A stretch of 54,064 bases of DNA, taken from assembly GCA_035628645.1 (NCBI GenBank), contig DASPJL010000054.1, positions 1 to 54,064 on the forward strand. The letters are read 5' to 3'. Every line of letters begins with the position of its first letter. Within the stretch, counting starts at the first letter, position 1. The position numbers and the translations under genes are program-made. Shown in pieces: positions 1-7,591 of this stretch. This DNA comes from DASPJL01 sp035628645 (GTDB lineage Bacteria > Bacteroidota > Bacteroidia > Cytophagales > Cyclobacteriaceae). The notes under the pieces were generated by a model, which saw only the letters and a list, made by a program, of their open reading frames with translations, made no database searches and was not told the DNA's origin.

Positions 1-276
1 TTCAGCAGAATCTTTTAATGCGAAAATTAAAGCATTTAGAAGTTCGTTTAGGGGCGTAAAAAATGTAAGCTTTTTCCTGTTTAGACTAGCCAATATTTAT
101 GCTTAATAATTCAATCCCCCCAGAAATTCCGATTGATCCAAGGTTAGCGCTGATACACTTAAAGTAATTTTCTTTTTATCGGCCAAAGAAAATAATCGCG
201 CAGCATCTTCATAAAAAGGTTTCCGTCTGGCAAGTAAATCAATAACAATATTAGTATCAATTAATATTTTATTCAT
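1..276 (-). pseudogene. Decayed PIN-domain (VapC-like) toxin
   Basis: An ATG at 274-276 overlaps the antitoxin stop (ATGA), the usual translational coupling of type II toxin-antitoxin pairs. The reading frame gives a clean PIN-domain N-terminus (MNKILIDTNIVIDLLARRKP, with D7 the first metal-binding Asp) and continues to about residue 45. It then leaves the family pattern and stops at 103-105 after 57 codons. Intact PIN toxins of this type run to about 130-140 residues. After further stops the same frame contains the stretch LTFFTPLNELLNALIFALKD, which resembles a more distal part of the fold (the PLN-x-LI-x-AL region). An internal segment of about 30 residues therefore seems to be lost. The remainder runs off the window edge. 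By family knowledge the intact enzyme is a Mg-dependent RNase; this copy should be inactive. A sequencing error alone would not explain missing residues. Confidence 0.6.
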
Positions 277-518
277 TGATACTTTTTTATTAGAAAATCC
301 TGATACTCTTTTTTCACATCTGTTTCTGGATTTAAATGGATTACACCGCTAAGGCTTTCAACCAAAGACGTTATTTCCGGTTCTTTCAAGTTTTCTCTGG
401 TAACCGAATCCAAATAAGATTGTATCATTCTTGAAAGGCTTATCTTATGCTCAATAGCATATTTCTTAGCACGTTCTACAACATTCTTGTCCAGTTTAAT
501 TGTCAACTTAGTATCCAT
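273..518 (-). CDS. Ribbon-helix-helix antitoxin (VapB/DUF6364-like)
   Basis: This 81-residue protein has the N-terminal pattern TKLTIKLDKNVVERAKKYA, a short beta strand followed by an amphipathic helix, then SLSRMIQSYL. That layout is typical of small ribbon-helix-helix DNA-binding antitoxins. The acidic C-terminal half would be the toxin-neutralising tail. By family analogy it would bind its own promoter and sequester the PIN nuclease encoded directly downstream. The stop codon overlaps the toxin start by four bases. The partner toxin appears broken, so this is probably an orphan antitoxin kept as a repressor or as protection against a related toxin. The family call rests on pattern and position only. 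Confidence 0.75.
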   Translation of the reverse strand: MDTKLTIKLDKNVVERAKKYAIEHKISLSRMIQSYLDSVTRENLKEPEITSLVESLSGVIHLNPETDVKKEYQDFLIKKYQ

Positions 519-531
519 GTTTATAATTTAC

Positions 532-563
532 TACGTACAATTATAAATTATATATACGTACAA
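532..563. promoter_or_regulatory. Direct-repeat candidate operator of the antitoxin gene
   Basis: The nonamer TACGTACAA occurs at 532-540 and again at 555-563, with starts 23 bases apart, in an otherwise AT-only stretch just upstream of the antitoxin start at 518. Each copy has a palindromic core (TACGTA). Paired short sites upstream of an RHH antitoxin gene are the expected layout for autoregulation. Binding is inferred, not shown. Confidence 0.4.
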
Positions 564-594
564 ATCAATAACATGAACTACATATGTTTAATTC

Positions 595-1338
595 CTATTC
601 CTTATTCCTCACATAAATAAGCTTAAACTTGCCCTTCTGGCTTTCCCGAAGGTCAATTTCAAATTTATTTATGGACTTAATTAAAGGGGTAAGCTTTTGA
701 AAACCATAATTCCTAGAGTCAAAATTGGGTTGTTTCTTTTGTAATAGATTTCCAACATCACCCAAAAAAGCCCATCCATCTTCATCCGCAAGATCTGAAA
801 TGGTGGAGGCGATCAGCTTGATAACACTTGGTGTAACCTTGTCTACTTCATTCTTCTTAGAAGGTTTTCCTTTGGCGTTTCCTGGTTCAATTTCGTTGGA
901 TTGGTTCTTGAGGATTTCAATGTAAATGAATTTATCACAGGCTACGATAAAAGGCGCAGGCGTCTTCTTCTCACCTATTCCAAAAACCTTCATCCCCGCT
1001 TCTCTCAGTCGGGTAGCCAACCTAGTGAAATCACTATCACTTGAAACAAGGCAAAAACCATTGACTTTCTCAGAATAAAGAATGTCCATTGCATCAATAA
1101 TCATTGCGGAATCCGTTGCATTTTTCCCAGTTGTATATCCATATTGCTGGATTGGGGTAATGGCATTTTCCAACAAAATATTCTTCCATTTGAAAAGATT
1201 AGGCTTGGTCCAGTCGCCATATATTCTTTTGATGGTCGGATTTCCATATTTTGCAATTTCTTCCATCATCTCTTTTACATAAGCGGAGGGAATGTTATCC
1301 CCGTCAATCAAAACCGCAAGCTTTAAATCTATTTCCAT
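595..1338 (-). CDS. NYN-domain (LabA-like) protein with C-terminal OST-HTH/LOTUS domain
   Basis: The protein has 247 residues. Residues 8-140 form a NYN (PIN-like nuclease) domain: the first acidic cluster is IDGDN at 11-15, then TDSAMIIDAMDIL from residue 75, and the SSDSDF motif at 99-104, which carries the usual metal-coordinating aspartates. After a charged linker at about 145-165, the segment VTPSVIKLIASTI...GWAFLGDVGNLL onward fits an OST-HTH (LOTUS) winged helix, a putative RNA-binding module. By family the protein is expected to be a Mg-dependent RNA-processing enzyme; no substrate can be read from the sequence. It lies 70 bases downstream of the Gfo/Idh/MocA gene on the same strand, and no functional link is evident. 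The LabA/DUF88 assignment is strong. Confidence 0.88.
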   Translation of the reverse strand: MEIDLKLAVLIDGDNIPSAYVKEMMEEIAKYGNPTIKRIYGDWTKPNLFKWKNILLENAITPIQQYGYTTGKNATDSAMIIDAMDILYSEKVNGFCLVSSDSDFTRLATRLREAGMKVFGIGEKKTPAPFIVACDKFIYIEILKNQSNEIEPGNAKGKPSKKNEVDKVTPSVIKLIASTISDLADEDGWAFLGDVGNLLQKKQPNFDSRNYGFQKLTPLIKSINKFEIDLRESQKGKFKLIYVRNKE

Positions 1339-1408
1339 AATTCTCTAATGCAAAGATTTTAATGTGAATTATGTGACTCCATTAGCACTTCAAAGGAATT
1401 CTTGAAAG

Positions 1409-2470
1409 TTATCCTACTATAACTGTCCGCTTTTCTTTACTGCTCTGTATGGCAAGTTCTACCAACCTGATTGTATTTCTGGCTTGTTCAGGCGTTACCA
1501 TTAATTCCTCCTCGCCTAATATAGCTTTATAAACGTTTTCGTAGAATCCTCTATAATCTCCTATTTCGCTTTCTATTTTTCCTGTTATATGCAGCCCTTT
1601 ATATTCAGTATTGATTTTACCCCAGATTGCTTCAGGTTCTTTGCCCCAATCCAGTGTATCTAAAGGTGTTAATCCGGCTTTTAATGCTTCTTCCTGAACA
1701 TCCATTCCATACTTCACAAATGTTCCCTGGTCTCCCAGCACTAAAAATGTAGGTCCTGGCTCTCTTACCAACATCCCTCCTTTTAAAGTCACTTTCAGGT
1801 TTTCATAATGAAGCACAACTTCAAAGTTATCTGTGGTTTTACCTCCCGCCCTTTGAATCCTTACATCTCCGGTCACTTCTTTTGGCATTCCAAATATAAG
1901 TTGTGCTTCATCAATAAGATGTGCGCCTAAATCATATAAAATGCCGGCTCCTGGAATATCCTCTTCCCTCCAGGCATCCTTCCTGAAAAAATTCCTGAAT
2001 CGATCATAATGCGCTTCAAACTCCACAATATTTCCTAATAGCCCACTGGCTATTACTTTTCTTACGGTTTTAGAATTACTGTCCCATCTTCTGTTTTGAT
2101 GAACAGATAGTATTTTTCCAGCCGTTTTAGCGAATTGAATAAGTTCATTTGCTTCTGCAGATGTAATGGTGAATGGCTTATCTACCACCACATGTTTCCC
2201 TGCCAACAAAGCCTCTTTTGCCAGGGGATGATGAGAAGTATTTGGCGTTCCGATAACCACAAGGTCAATAGCAGGATCGGAAAAAATTTCTTTTGAATCA
2301 GAAACAATCTGGGCGTCCGGATATCTTTTATTTGCAATATCAATATTTTCCTTTCTTGTTTCCCTTATTTTAACAAGTTCCAACCCCTCTACGCAAGTGA
2401 GGATTGGGGCATGAAAAACTCTGCCCGCCATTCCATATCCTATCAGTCCTACTTTTATTGTTTTTTTCAT
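1409..2470 (-). CDS. Gfo/Idh/MocA family NAD(P)-dependent oxidoreductase
   Basis: This 353-residue protein has an N-terminal Rossmann fold with the dinucleotide motif GYGMAG at residues 11-16. The family catalytic lysine is in the DKP motif (K98), and D180/H184 occur in YDLGAHLID, the usual D-x-x-x-H proton-relay pair. The C-terminal half is the alpha/beta substrate-binding domain. Length is normal for the family. The GMAGRVFHAP start is typical of a clade usually annotated as generic sugar or inositol dehydrogenases, so the substrate is unknown. It would act in the cytoplasm and catalyse hydride transfer on a polyol or sugar derivative. The gene stands alone between ppc and the NYN gene and has no sugar-uptake genes beside it. 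Confidence 0.9.
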   Translation of the reverse strand: MKKTIKVGLIGYGMAGRVFHAPILTCVEGLELVKIRETRKENIDIANKRYPDAQIVSDSKEIFSDPAIDLVVIGTPNTSHHPLAKEALLAGKHVVVDKPFTITSAEANELIQFAKTAGKILSVHQNRRWDSNSKTVRKVIASGLLGNIVEFEAHYDRFRNFFRKDAWREEDIPGAGILYDLGAHLIDEAQLIFGMPKEVTGDVRIQRAGGKTTDNFEVVLHYENLKVTLKGGMLVREPGPTFLVLGDQGTFVKYGMDVQEEALKAGLTPLDTLDWGKEPEAIWGKINTEYKGLHITGKIESEIGDYRGFYENVYKAILGEEELMVTPEQARNTIRLVELAIQSSKEKRTVIVG

Positions 2471-2560
2471 AAATTCCTATTTTATAAATGAGTTAGGGCA
2501 AGTTTGTTAAGTGCTTTTTATTATTTGATTGATATTTCATTCGATTTTCAAAGATGTTAT

Positions 2561-2604
2561 CCTAATTATCATATTAGCACATTAACCGATTATCAAATTA
2601 TATT
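2561..2604. repeat. Degenerate ATTATCA/ATTAGCACATTA word repeat
   Basis: The intergenic stretch is built from near-identical short words (aattatca, tattagcacattaa, gattatcaaatta). It ends at the 3' end of ppc. The same vocabulary recurs in reverse orientation at about 22668-22714. It does not look like a transposon remnant. Confidence 0.5.
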
Positions 2605-5185
2605 ATGCTGAATTTCTTTCTGCATTGATAATTCCAAAAGAACAACGGATAACCAGCTTTTCGTAATTCTTCTTCATTACAGAAGAAGATTCTGGCTTTT
2701 CATCTATTTCCCTGATTTTGGTCAAAGCATGCTGCTGAATAGTTACCAAAGGAAGCTCCACCCTTTGACGCATTTTAATAGAAAGCTGATCCACCGGACG
2801 ATCATCCATCAATTCCTTTGCCCCGGTTAACTTTAAGATATACTTATTTGTCTTTTCAAACTCTTCATAAATGTCAATCCAAAGCTGACCGTATTTAGGG
2901 TGTTTTGAAAGATACTGGGTCAAAGGAAAGAATGACTTATTCATTGCCATTTGGCAATTATCCAGTAAGGTCTTAAAGAAAAGTGAGTTTTTGTAGAGAT
3001 TAACCAAATCCTTCCACTTTCCGGCTTCTTCCAATTTTTCCATTGCCGTTCCTACTCCAAAATAACCCGGAACATTTTGTTTCAACTGACTCCATGCTCC
3101 TACGTAAGGCACTGCTCTTAAACCATCCAGTGTTAATTTACCAGACTTTCTTTTAGAAGGCCTGCTGCCAATATTTGTTTCTGCATAATATTTAAGGGGA
3201 CTGGCAAAATTCAGATATTCAAGAAAATCGGGATTGAATTTAAGTACGCTAAAGGCTTTATAACTTTCATCTGCCAGGTTCTGCAAAAGTTCTTCCTCGT
3301 TTTTATCCAACGTAAATTTTCTTGAAGAAAACAAAGCATTGCTTATTCCTGCATGCATAAGTTGCTCCATATTGTATTGAGCTGAATCTACCGTACCAAA
3401 ATTTGAACTAACGGTCTGTCCCTGAATGGTAAGCTGAATTTCATTGTTGGCAATATTTTGCCCCATGGAAGCATAGAACTGATGCGTTTTCCCACCTCCT
3501 CTGGCAGGAGGTCCGCCTCTTCCATCAAAAAACACTACCTGGATATCGTATTGCTGGGCAAGTTTCGACAATTCCTCCTTAGCTTTATAAATACTCCAGT
3601 TTGCCATCAAATATCCCCCATCTTTCGTTCCGTCTGAAAAACCCACCATGATGGTTTGGATGTTATTTCTCTTCTTTAGGTGTTTTCGGTAGACGTCGTT
3701 TTCGTAAAGCACTTTCATCACCTTGCTTGCTGCTTTCAAATCATCTATGGTTTCAAACAAAGGAACGATATCAACTGAAAGTCTGTCTCTCTTCCAACCG
3801 GATAATAAAAACAATCCATAAACTTCCATGATGCTTAGCACAGAAGTACTGTGGCTTATTATGTATCTATGGCATCCTTCTTCACCGTTGAACTGCTGAA
3901 TAGTTTTAATTGTGGCCATTGCTTCCAGAGTATCCCTATCTGTCTCGTTTTCTATTACGGCAGGATCTATAATGGTATTTATTTTTAATAGGGCCTTAAT
4001 CTTCTCTTCCTCGGAAAGGCTGGAATAGTCTTTAGGTAAAGCTGAAGTTTTATTGGCGATGGTTTCCAATAACTGACTATGAACAGAACTGTCCTGCCTG
4101 ATATCTAAAGAGGCGAAATACAGACCAAACAATTCAACTTTGCTGATAAGATTGTCTAACAAATGAACAAACAATCCATTGTGTTGCTCAATAATGGTTG
4201 TCTTAATTTGTTTAAGAACTTTTAAAATATCCTCTTTGGAAAGGTCTGTTTTATAGCCGGGAACAAAAAGATTGTTGTAAAGATTCTTTTCAAGCGTAGT
4301 CAATTCATTCAATACCCCTTTAAAGGTAAGTCTACGTTTCAGCTTTCTCACATCCAGGTAATAACTTTTCATGATGCTTCCTCTTAAAGCATCAGCGACT
4401 TTCATAGTAGTTCCTACTTTTACAAAAGGATTTCCATCCCTGTCGCCACCGGGCCAAAATCCCATCCGGATTAAATGATTGTTGCCGTTTATTGAGCCTG
4501 GAAATTGTGTTTTTAAATAGGAAAGAATGTTTCCTGCTGCAGGATAAAAAATATTTTCAAGAAACCATATCAGACTTACGGCTTCATCGTAAGGTGTCGG
4601 TTTTTCCTTTTTAAAGAAAGGTGTTTTCCCTAGTTGCTGAAGGTAGGTATTTACTAATGAGGTATTTTCATTTATAAGCGCTTTTGCCAGATCGTGTATA
4701 ATGCCCAACACCTCTCCAGGGTAAAACTGTGTAGGATGCGCGGTTAACACCAATCGGACTGAAAAATCTTTAAGCTTCTCTTTCAGCTCCTGTTCAGCTT
4801 GGTTTTGCTCCACCTCTGACTGTAGATGTTTTAATGTGCCTGCTCCTGCCATATCATGAAACTCTTTAAAAGCGGCATCTTCAAGGGCATCAAACAATAC
4901 TACCTGTCTTTCTGCATATTGTGTGAATCTGAACAACAGATCTATCCCTTCCTGCTCTGTTTGATAAGAAGTGTATTGTTTCAGAAAAGAGTCAATAATT
5001 TCACTGGGGCTATGATTTTTTTTATAACCTTCCTCACAATGTATTAAGAACAAAGAAAGTAAAACACCTGTCTTTTCGACTTTATGAAAAGGGAGCGCTG
5101 TGAAAAGGCTATTGTACAACTGAAACTTAATTCCTACTAAATTTCTAAACTTTTCTAAGGCATTTTGATTGGAAGGACCCGACAT
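2603..5185 (-). CDS. ppc: Phosphoenolpyruvate carboxylase
   Basis: This 860-residue protein is a full-length bacterial-type PEP carboxylase. It catalyses PEP + bicarbonate to oxaloacetate + phosphate, an anaplerotic feed into the TCA cycle in the cytoplasm. The first active-site block LTAHPTQF carries catalytic H150. The block GFWPGGDRDGNP lies in the N-terminal half. VGFSDGTKDGGYL and the PEP/bicarbonate loop FFDGRGGPPARGGG follow in the C-terminal half. The protein ends RNSA where many homologues end RNTG; the C-terminal residue is part of the active-site region in this family, so the variation is worth noting but may be normal for the phylum. It appears monocistronic, with 171 bases separating it from the transporter gene upstream. 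Confidence 0.96.
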   Translation of the reverse strand: MSGPSNQNALEKFRNLVGIKFQLYNSLFTALPFHKVEKTGVLLSLFLIHCEEGYKKNHSPSEIIDSFLKQYTSYQTEQEGIDLLFRFTQYAERQVVLFDALEDAAFKEFHDMAGAGTLKHLQSEVEQNQAEQELKEKLKDFSVRLVLTAHPTQFYPGEVLGIIHDLAKALINENTSLVNTYLQQLGKTPFFKKEKPTPYDEAVSLIWFLENIFYPAAGNILSYLKTQFPGSINGNNHLIRMGFWPGGDRDGNPFVKVGTTMKVADALRGSIMKSYYLDVRKLKRRLTFKGVLNELTTLEKNLYNNLFVPGYKTDLSKEDILKVLKQIKTTIIEQHNGLFVHLLDNLISKVELFGLYFASLDIRQDSSVHSQLLETIANKTSALPKDYSSLSEEEKIKALLKINTIIDPAVIENETDRDTLEAMATIKTIQQFNGEEGCHRYIISHSTSVLSIMEVYGLFLLSGWKRDRLSVDIVPLFETIDDLKAASKVMKVLYENDVYRKHLKKRNNIQTIMVGFSDGTKDGGYLMANWSIYKAKEELSKLAQQYDIQVVFFDGRGGPPARGGGKTHQFYASMGQNIANNEIQLTIQGQTVSSNFGTVDSAQYNMEQLMHAGISNALFSSRKFTLDKNEEELLQNLADESYKAFSVLKFNPDFLEYLNFASPLKYYAETNIGSRPSKRKSGKLTLDGLRAVPYVGAWSQLKQNVPGYFGVGTAMEKLEEAGKWKDLVNLYKNSLFFKTLLDNCQMAMNKSFFPLTQYLSKHPKYGQLWIDIYEEFEKTNKYILKLTGAKELMDDRPVDQLSIKMRQRVELPLVTIQQHALTKIREIDEKPESSSVMKKNYEKLVIRCSFGIINAERNSA

Positions 5186-5295
5186 ACTATTCTTATTGTT
5201 GAGTTTAAGGTTAAAAACAATACATTCCTTTTGAGGCCGAAATTACATTAAAAATGCGGTTTTAGGTATGAATCGCGGGAGAAAGAGGCAAAAAA

Positions 5296-5375
5296 ACTAA
5301 AAGTTTTAGTGGGAAGTTGGAAGCGGGAAGATGTTGTCCACATCCCACCTCCATCTTCAAGCCTCCAACTTATTG
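5296..5375. repeat. GAAG-word inverted repeat overlapping the CDF gene 3' end
   Basis: The left arm at 5312-5331 (AAGTTGGAAGCGGGAAGATG) pairs with the right arm at 5352-5371, matching at about 16 of 20 positions, around a loop of roughly 20 bases. A small nested palindrome ACTAAAAGTTTTAGT sits at 5296-5310. The right arm extends into the last codons of the transporter gene and contains its TGA. The hairpin could act as an mRNA 3' end for that gene. Confidence 0.6.
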
Positions 5376-6265
5376 TCAGGTTCTATGTGAATTAATACAT
5401 CATTGATTGTCTTATTGGAAAATAAAATGGCGTCCTTAACTCTATGGGCAATGTCATGTCCTTCTTTTACCGACAAATTCCCGTCTACAATCACATGAAG
5501 GTCCACATAGAATTCAAATCCCATTTTACGGATAAAAGATTTATCGAGGCCTCTAACCCCTTCAACCTTTAGGGCACCTTCCCTCACCTCTTCTAAGAGC
5601 TCTTCCGAAGGGGCAGCATCCATGATTTCATCAAAAGCGGGTCTCATTATAGTAATGCCATTGTATACAATAAAAGCAGAAGCTATTAATGCTGCCCAAT
5701 CATCTGCACCTTCATAGCCTTTTCCTCCGATCAACGCTATCACAATTCCGATAAAAGCAGTTGCTGAAGTTATTGCATCACTTCTATGGTGCCAGGCATC
5801 TGCTTTTACTACTGTGCTCCCGATTTCAGCGCTTACCTTATTTACATAACGGAATAATATTTCCTTTATAAGAACAATAGAAAGGAGAACAGGTAAAGTG
5901 TAAAAAGAAGGCAATTCGTGTGGAGTGATGATGTTATGAATACTCTGCCTTGCTATTAATAAAGCCGCGGCCAACAAACACAAAGACACGACGATAGCTG
6001 CAAGCGGCTCTGCTTTCCCATGTCCATACGGATGATTCGGGTCAGGCGCTTTTGACGCGAATTTAATTCCAAACCAAACAATAATTGAAGTAAATACATC
6101 TGTTGTGGATTCAATAGCATCTGCAATTAAAGCATAGGAGTTCCCAAAAAAACCTACCAACGCCTTTATTATTGCTAAAAGTAAATTTATTACTATCCCA
6201 ATCCACGTGGCTCGTAGTCCGATTTTTATAGAATTATGAGAAGAGCTTTTATGGGAATCAGCCAT
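5357..6265 (-). CDS. Cation diffusion facilitator (CDF) metal efflux transporter
   Basis: The protein has 302 residues with about six membrane helices across residues 20-205, followed by a cytoplasmic ferredoxin-like dimerisation domain at about 210-298. It would export divalent metal from the cytoplasm by proton antiport. Transport-site candidates are in TM2 (ADAIESTTDV: E52 and D56) and TM5 (ADAWHHRSDA: H160 and D164). Well-studied Zn/Cd members have His or Asp where this protein has E52, so metal preference cannot be taken over directly. The PDPNHPYGHGKAE loop after TM2 is a typical CDF signature. The final residues NKLEA and the stop are encoded inside an intergenic repeat. The gene is 46 bases downstream of the SGNH hydrolase and may share its transcript. 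Confidence 0.93.
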   Translation of the reverse strand: MADSHKSSSHNSIKIGLRATWIGIVINLLLAIIKALVGFFGNSYALIADAIESTTDVFTSIIVWFGIKFASKAPDPNHPYGHGKAEPLAAIVVSLCLLAAALLIARQSIHNIITPHELPSFYTLPVLLSIVLIKEILFRYVNKVSAEIGSTVVKADAWHHRSDAITSATAFIGIVIALIGGKGYEGADDWAALIASAFIVYNGITIMRPAFDEIMDAAPSEELLEEVREGALKVEGVRGLDKSFIRKMGFEFYVDLHVIVDGNLSVKEGHDIAHRVKDAILFSNKTINDVLIHIEPDNKLEA

Positions 6266-6311
6266 TTTATCCTATTACACATTTAAGCAGGACAAGTATT
6301 TTAAGTAACTG

Positions 6312-7007
6312 CTATTCATTAGCAGTTATTACCTTGTATATCTGCTCAGCAAGAAATTTATTTCCGACATCATTTAAATGCACACCATCATAAGTTAAAA
6401 TACCGGAACCTGTATTTTTAGCTAAATTATCTTTAATATATTCCTGGAAAATTTTACGAAGATCCAAAAGTTCTATATGAGATGCCTTTGCCACTTGCCT
6501 GGAAATATCAGCATAAGCGTCTAGCTCATCATCTAGCTCATTATCTCCCGGAGCTTTCTCTCCAATAACTGTTGGAGTACACAAGATTACTTCTGCACCT
6601 TGCTTTTCAATCCTTCCGATTATATCTTTCAAACCCGCTTCAAATACATCCTTAGACGTACCCTTCACGGTGTTCTTGCAACAGTCATGGTAGAAATGCC
6701 AGACGTCATTAATTCCAATATAAATAACCACTAAATCCGGCTTTTTAGACAGGACATCTTTCTCTAATCTTTTTTGAAGATCAGGCACCTTATTTCCAGA
6801 TATTCCTGCGCCAATGAGTTCATACTTACCCGCTGCGCCCACCGCATCCAACATTTCATTCAGGACAGAAATATATCCTTTGGGCTTTATCCCTGCTTCC
6901 GTAATAGAATCTCCCAAGAATACAATTCTCTTTCTTTCTTTGAAAGAAAGAAAGGAAAACATAACAAATCCCAAAAAAAGAATTATATAAAAAGTCAATT
7001 TGATCAT
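6312..7007 (-). CDS. SGNH/GDSL-type hydrolase
   Basis: This 231-residue enzyme has the SGNH blocks in order: FLGDSITEAG (nucleophile S34), the GISGN block (about 68-72), GINDVW (N100), and DGVHLND near the C-terminus (D207 and H210 of the triad). The N-terminus is a single hydrophobic segment (residues 3-20) without a clear lipobox, so it is either a signal anchor or an uncleaved signal peptide that places the enzyme outside the cytoplasmic membrane. The family contains esterases, lipases and carbohydrate deacetylases, and nothing here picks the substrate. It lies just upstream of the CDF gene on the same strand. Confidence 0.9.
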   Translation of the reverse strand: MIKLTFYIILFLGFVMFSFLSFKERKRIVFLGDSITEAGIKPKGYISVLNEMLDAVGAAGKYELIGAGISGNKVPDLQKRLEKDVLSKKPDLVVIYIGINDVWHFYHDCCKNTVKGTSKDVFEAGLKDIIGRIEKQGAEVILCTPTVIGEKAPGDNELDDELDAYADISRQVAKASHIELLDLRKIFQEYIKDNLAKNTGSGILTYDGVHLNDVGNKFLAEQIYKVITANE

Positions 7008-7148
7008 CTTTGGATAATTAAAGAATCCCTCACCAGTATTTTAAAAAAATAAACTAATATTTGAAACGATAAATGGATCGAAAGGCTATACTTATTTACA
7101 GTAAATAAGCTATTTATAAACAGGTAGAAAAGATTAAAAGCAAAAGAC

Positions 7149-7180
7149 CCCTAAAATTTTACTTTAAGGGTCCTTGTTTT
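7149..7180 (-). terminator. Hairpin terminator behind the small lipoprotein gene
   Basis: GGACCCTTAAAG pairs with a CTAAAATTTTAGGGGTC-type arm to make a stem of about 11 bp, followed on the minus strand by TTTTGCTTTT. The plus strand also has a T-rich tail (TTGTTTTTT), so it may work in both directions. It starts directly after the stop codon at 7181. Confidence 0.65.
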
Positions 7181-7408
7181 TTATTTATTAACGGGATATA
7201 ATTTTTCTTTAATTTCCTTCGCTTTTACGGCACTTTGAGGATCTGCCTCATATTTATTAGACATCTGCTTAGGAGGAGCGCCTTTCTCTCCATATATTCT
7301 TTCACTATTTTCATTCTTATCTTTAACGGTTGTGCTGTTGTATTCACTACAGCCAAACGTAATAAAAGAACCAAGCAATATTACCGATACAAGATGTTTT
7401 AACTTCAT
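7181..7408 (-). CDS. Small hypothetical lipoprotein
   Basis: This 75-residue protein has a classic type II signal peptide: MKLKH, a hydrophobic core, then the lipobox ITFGC with C20 as the predicted lipidated residue. The mature part is hydrophilic, rich in Lys and Glu, and has no recognisable domain. It should be anchored to the inner or outer membrane after processing by Lgt, which is encoded later in this window. A hairpin terminator follows directly. I do not recognise the family. Confidence 0.7.
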   Translation of the reverse strand: MKLKHLVSVILLGSFITFGCSEYNSTTVKDKNENSERIYGEKGAPPKQMSNKYEADPQSAVKAKEIKEKLYPVNK

Positions 7409-7591
7409 AAATCTAAAAATTTTGCTCGCAAAGATATTTTTAATTTGAGAAAAACAAAAGGCTTTTCCTAATACTTATCCCGATGGCTCTGTAATTAGTA
7501 TTTATTAAAGATGTCAATAGCATACTTATTAAAACAATAATTTTATAGAATTAAGATTTAACTGTTCTTAAGTTTACAGAAAAATAATTTT

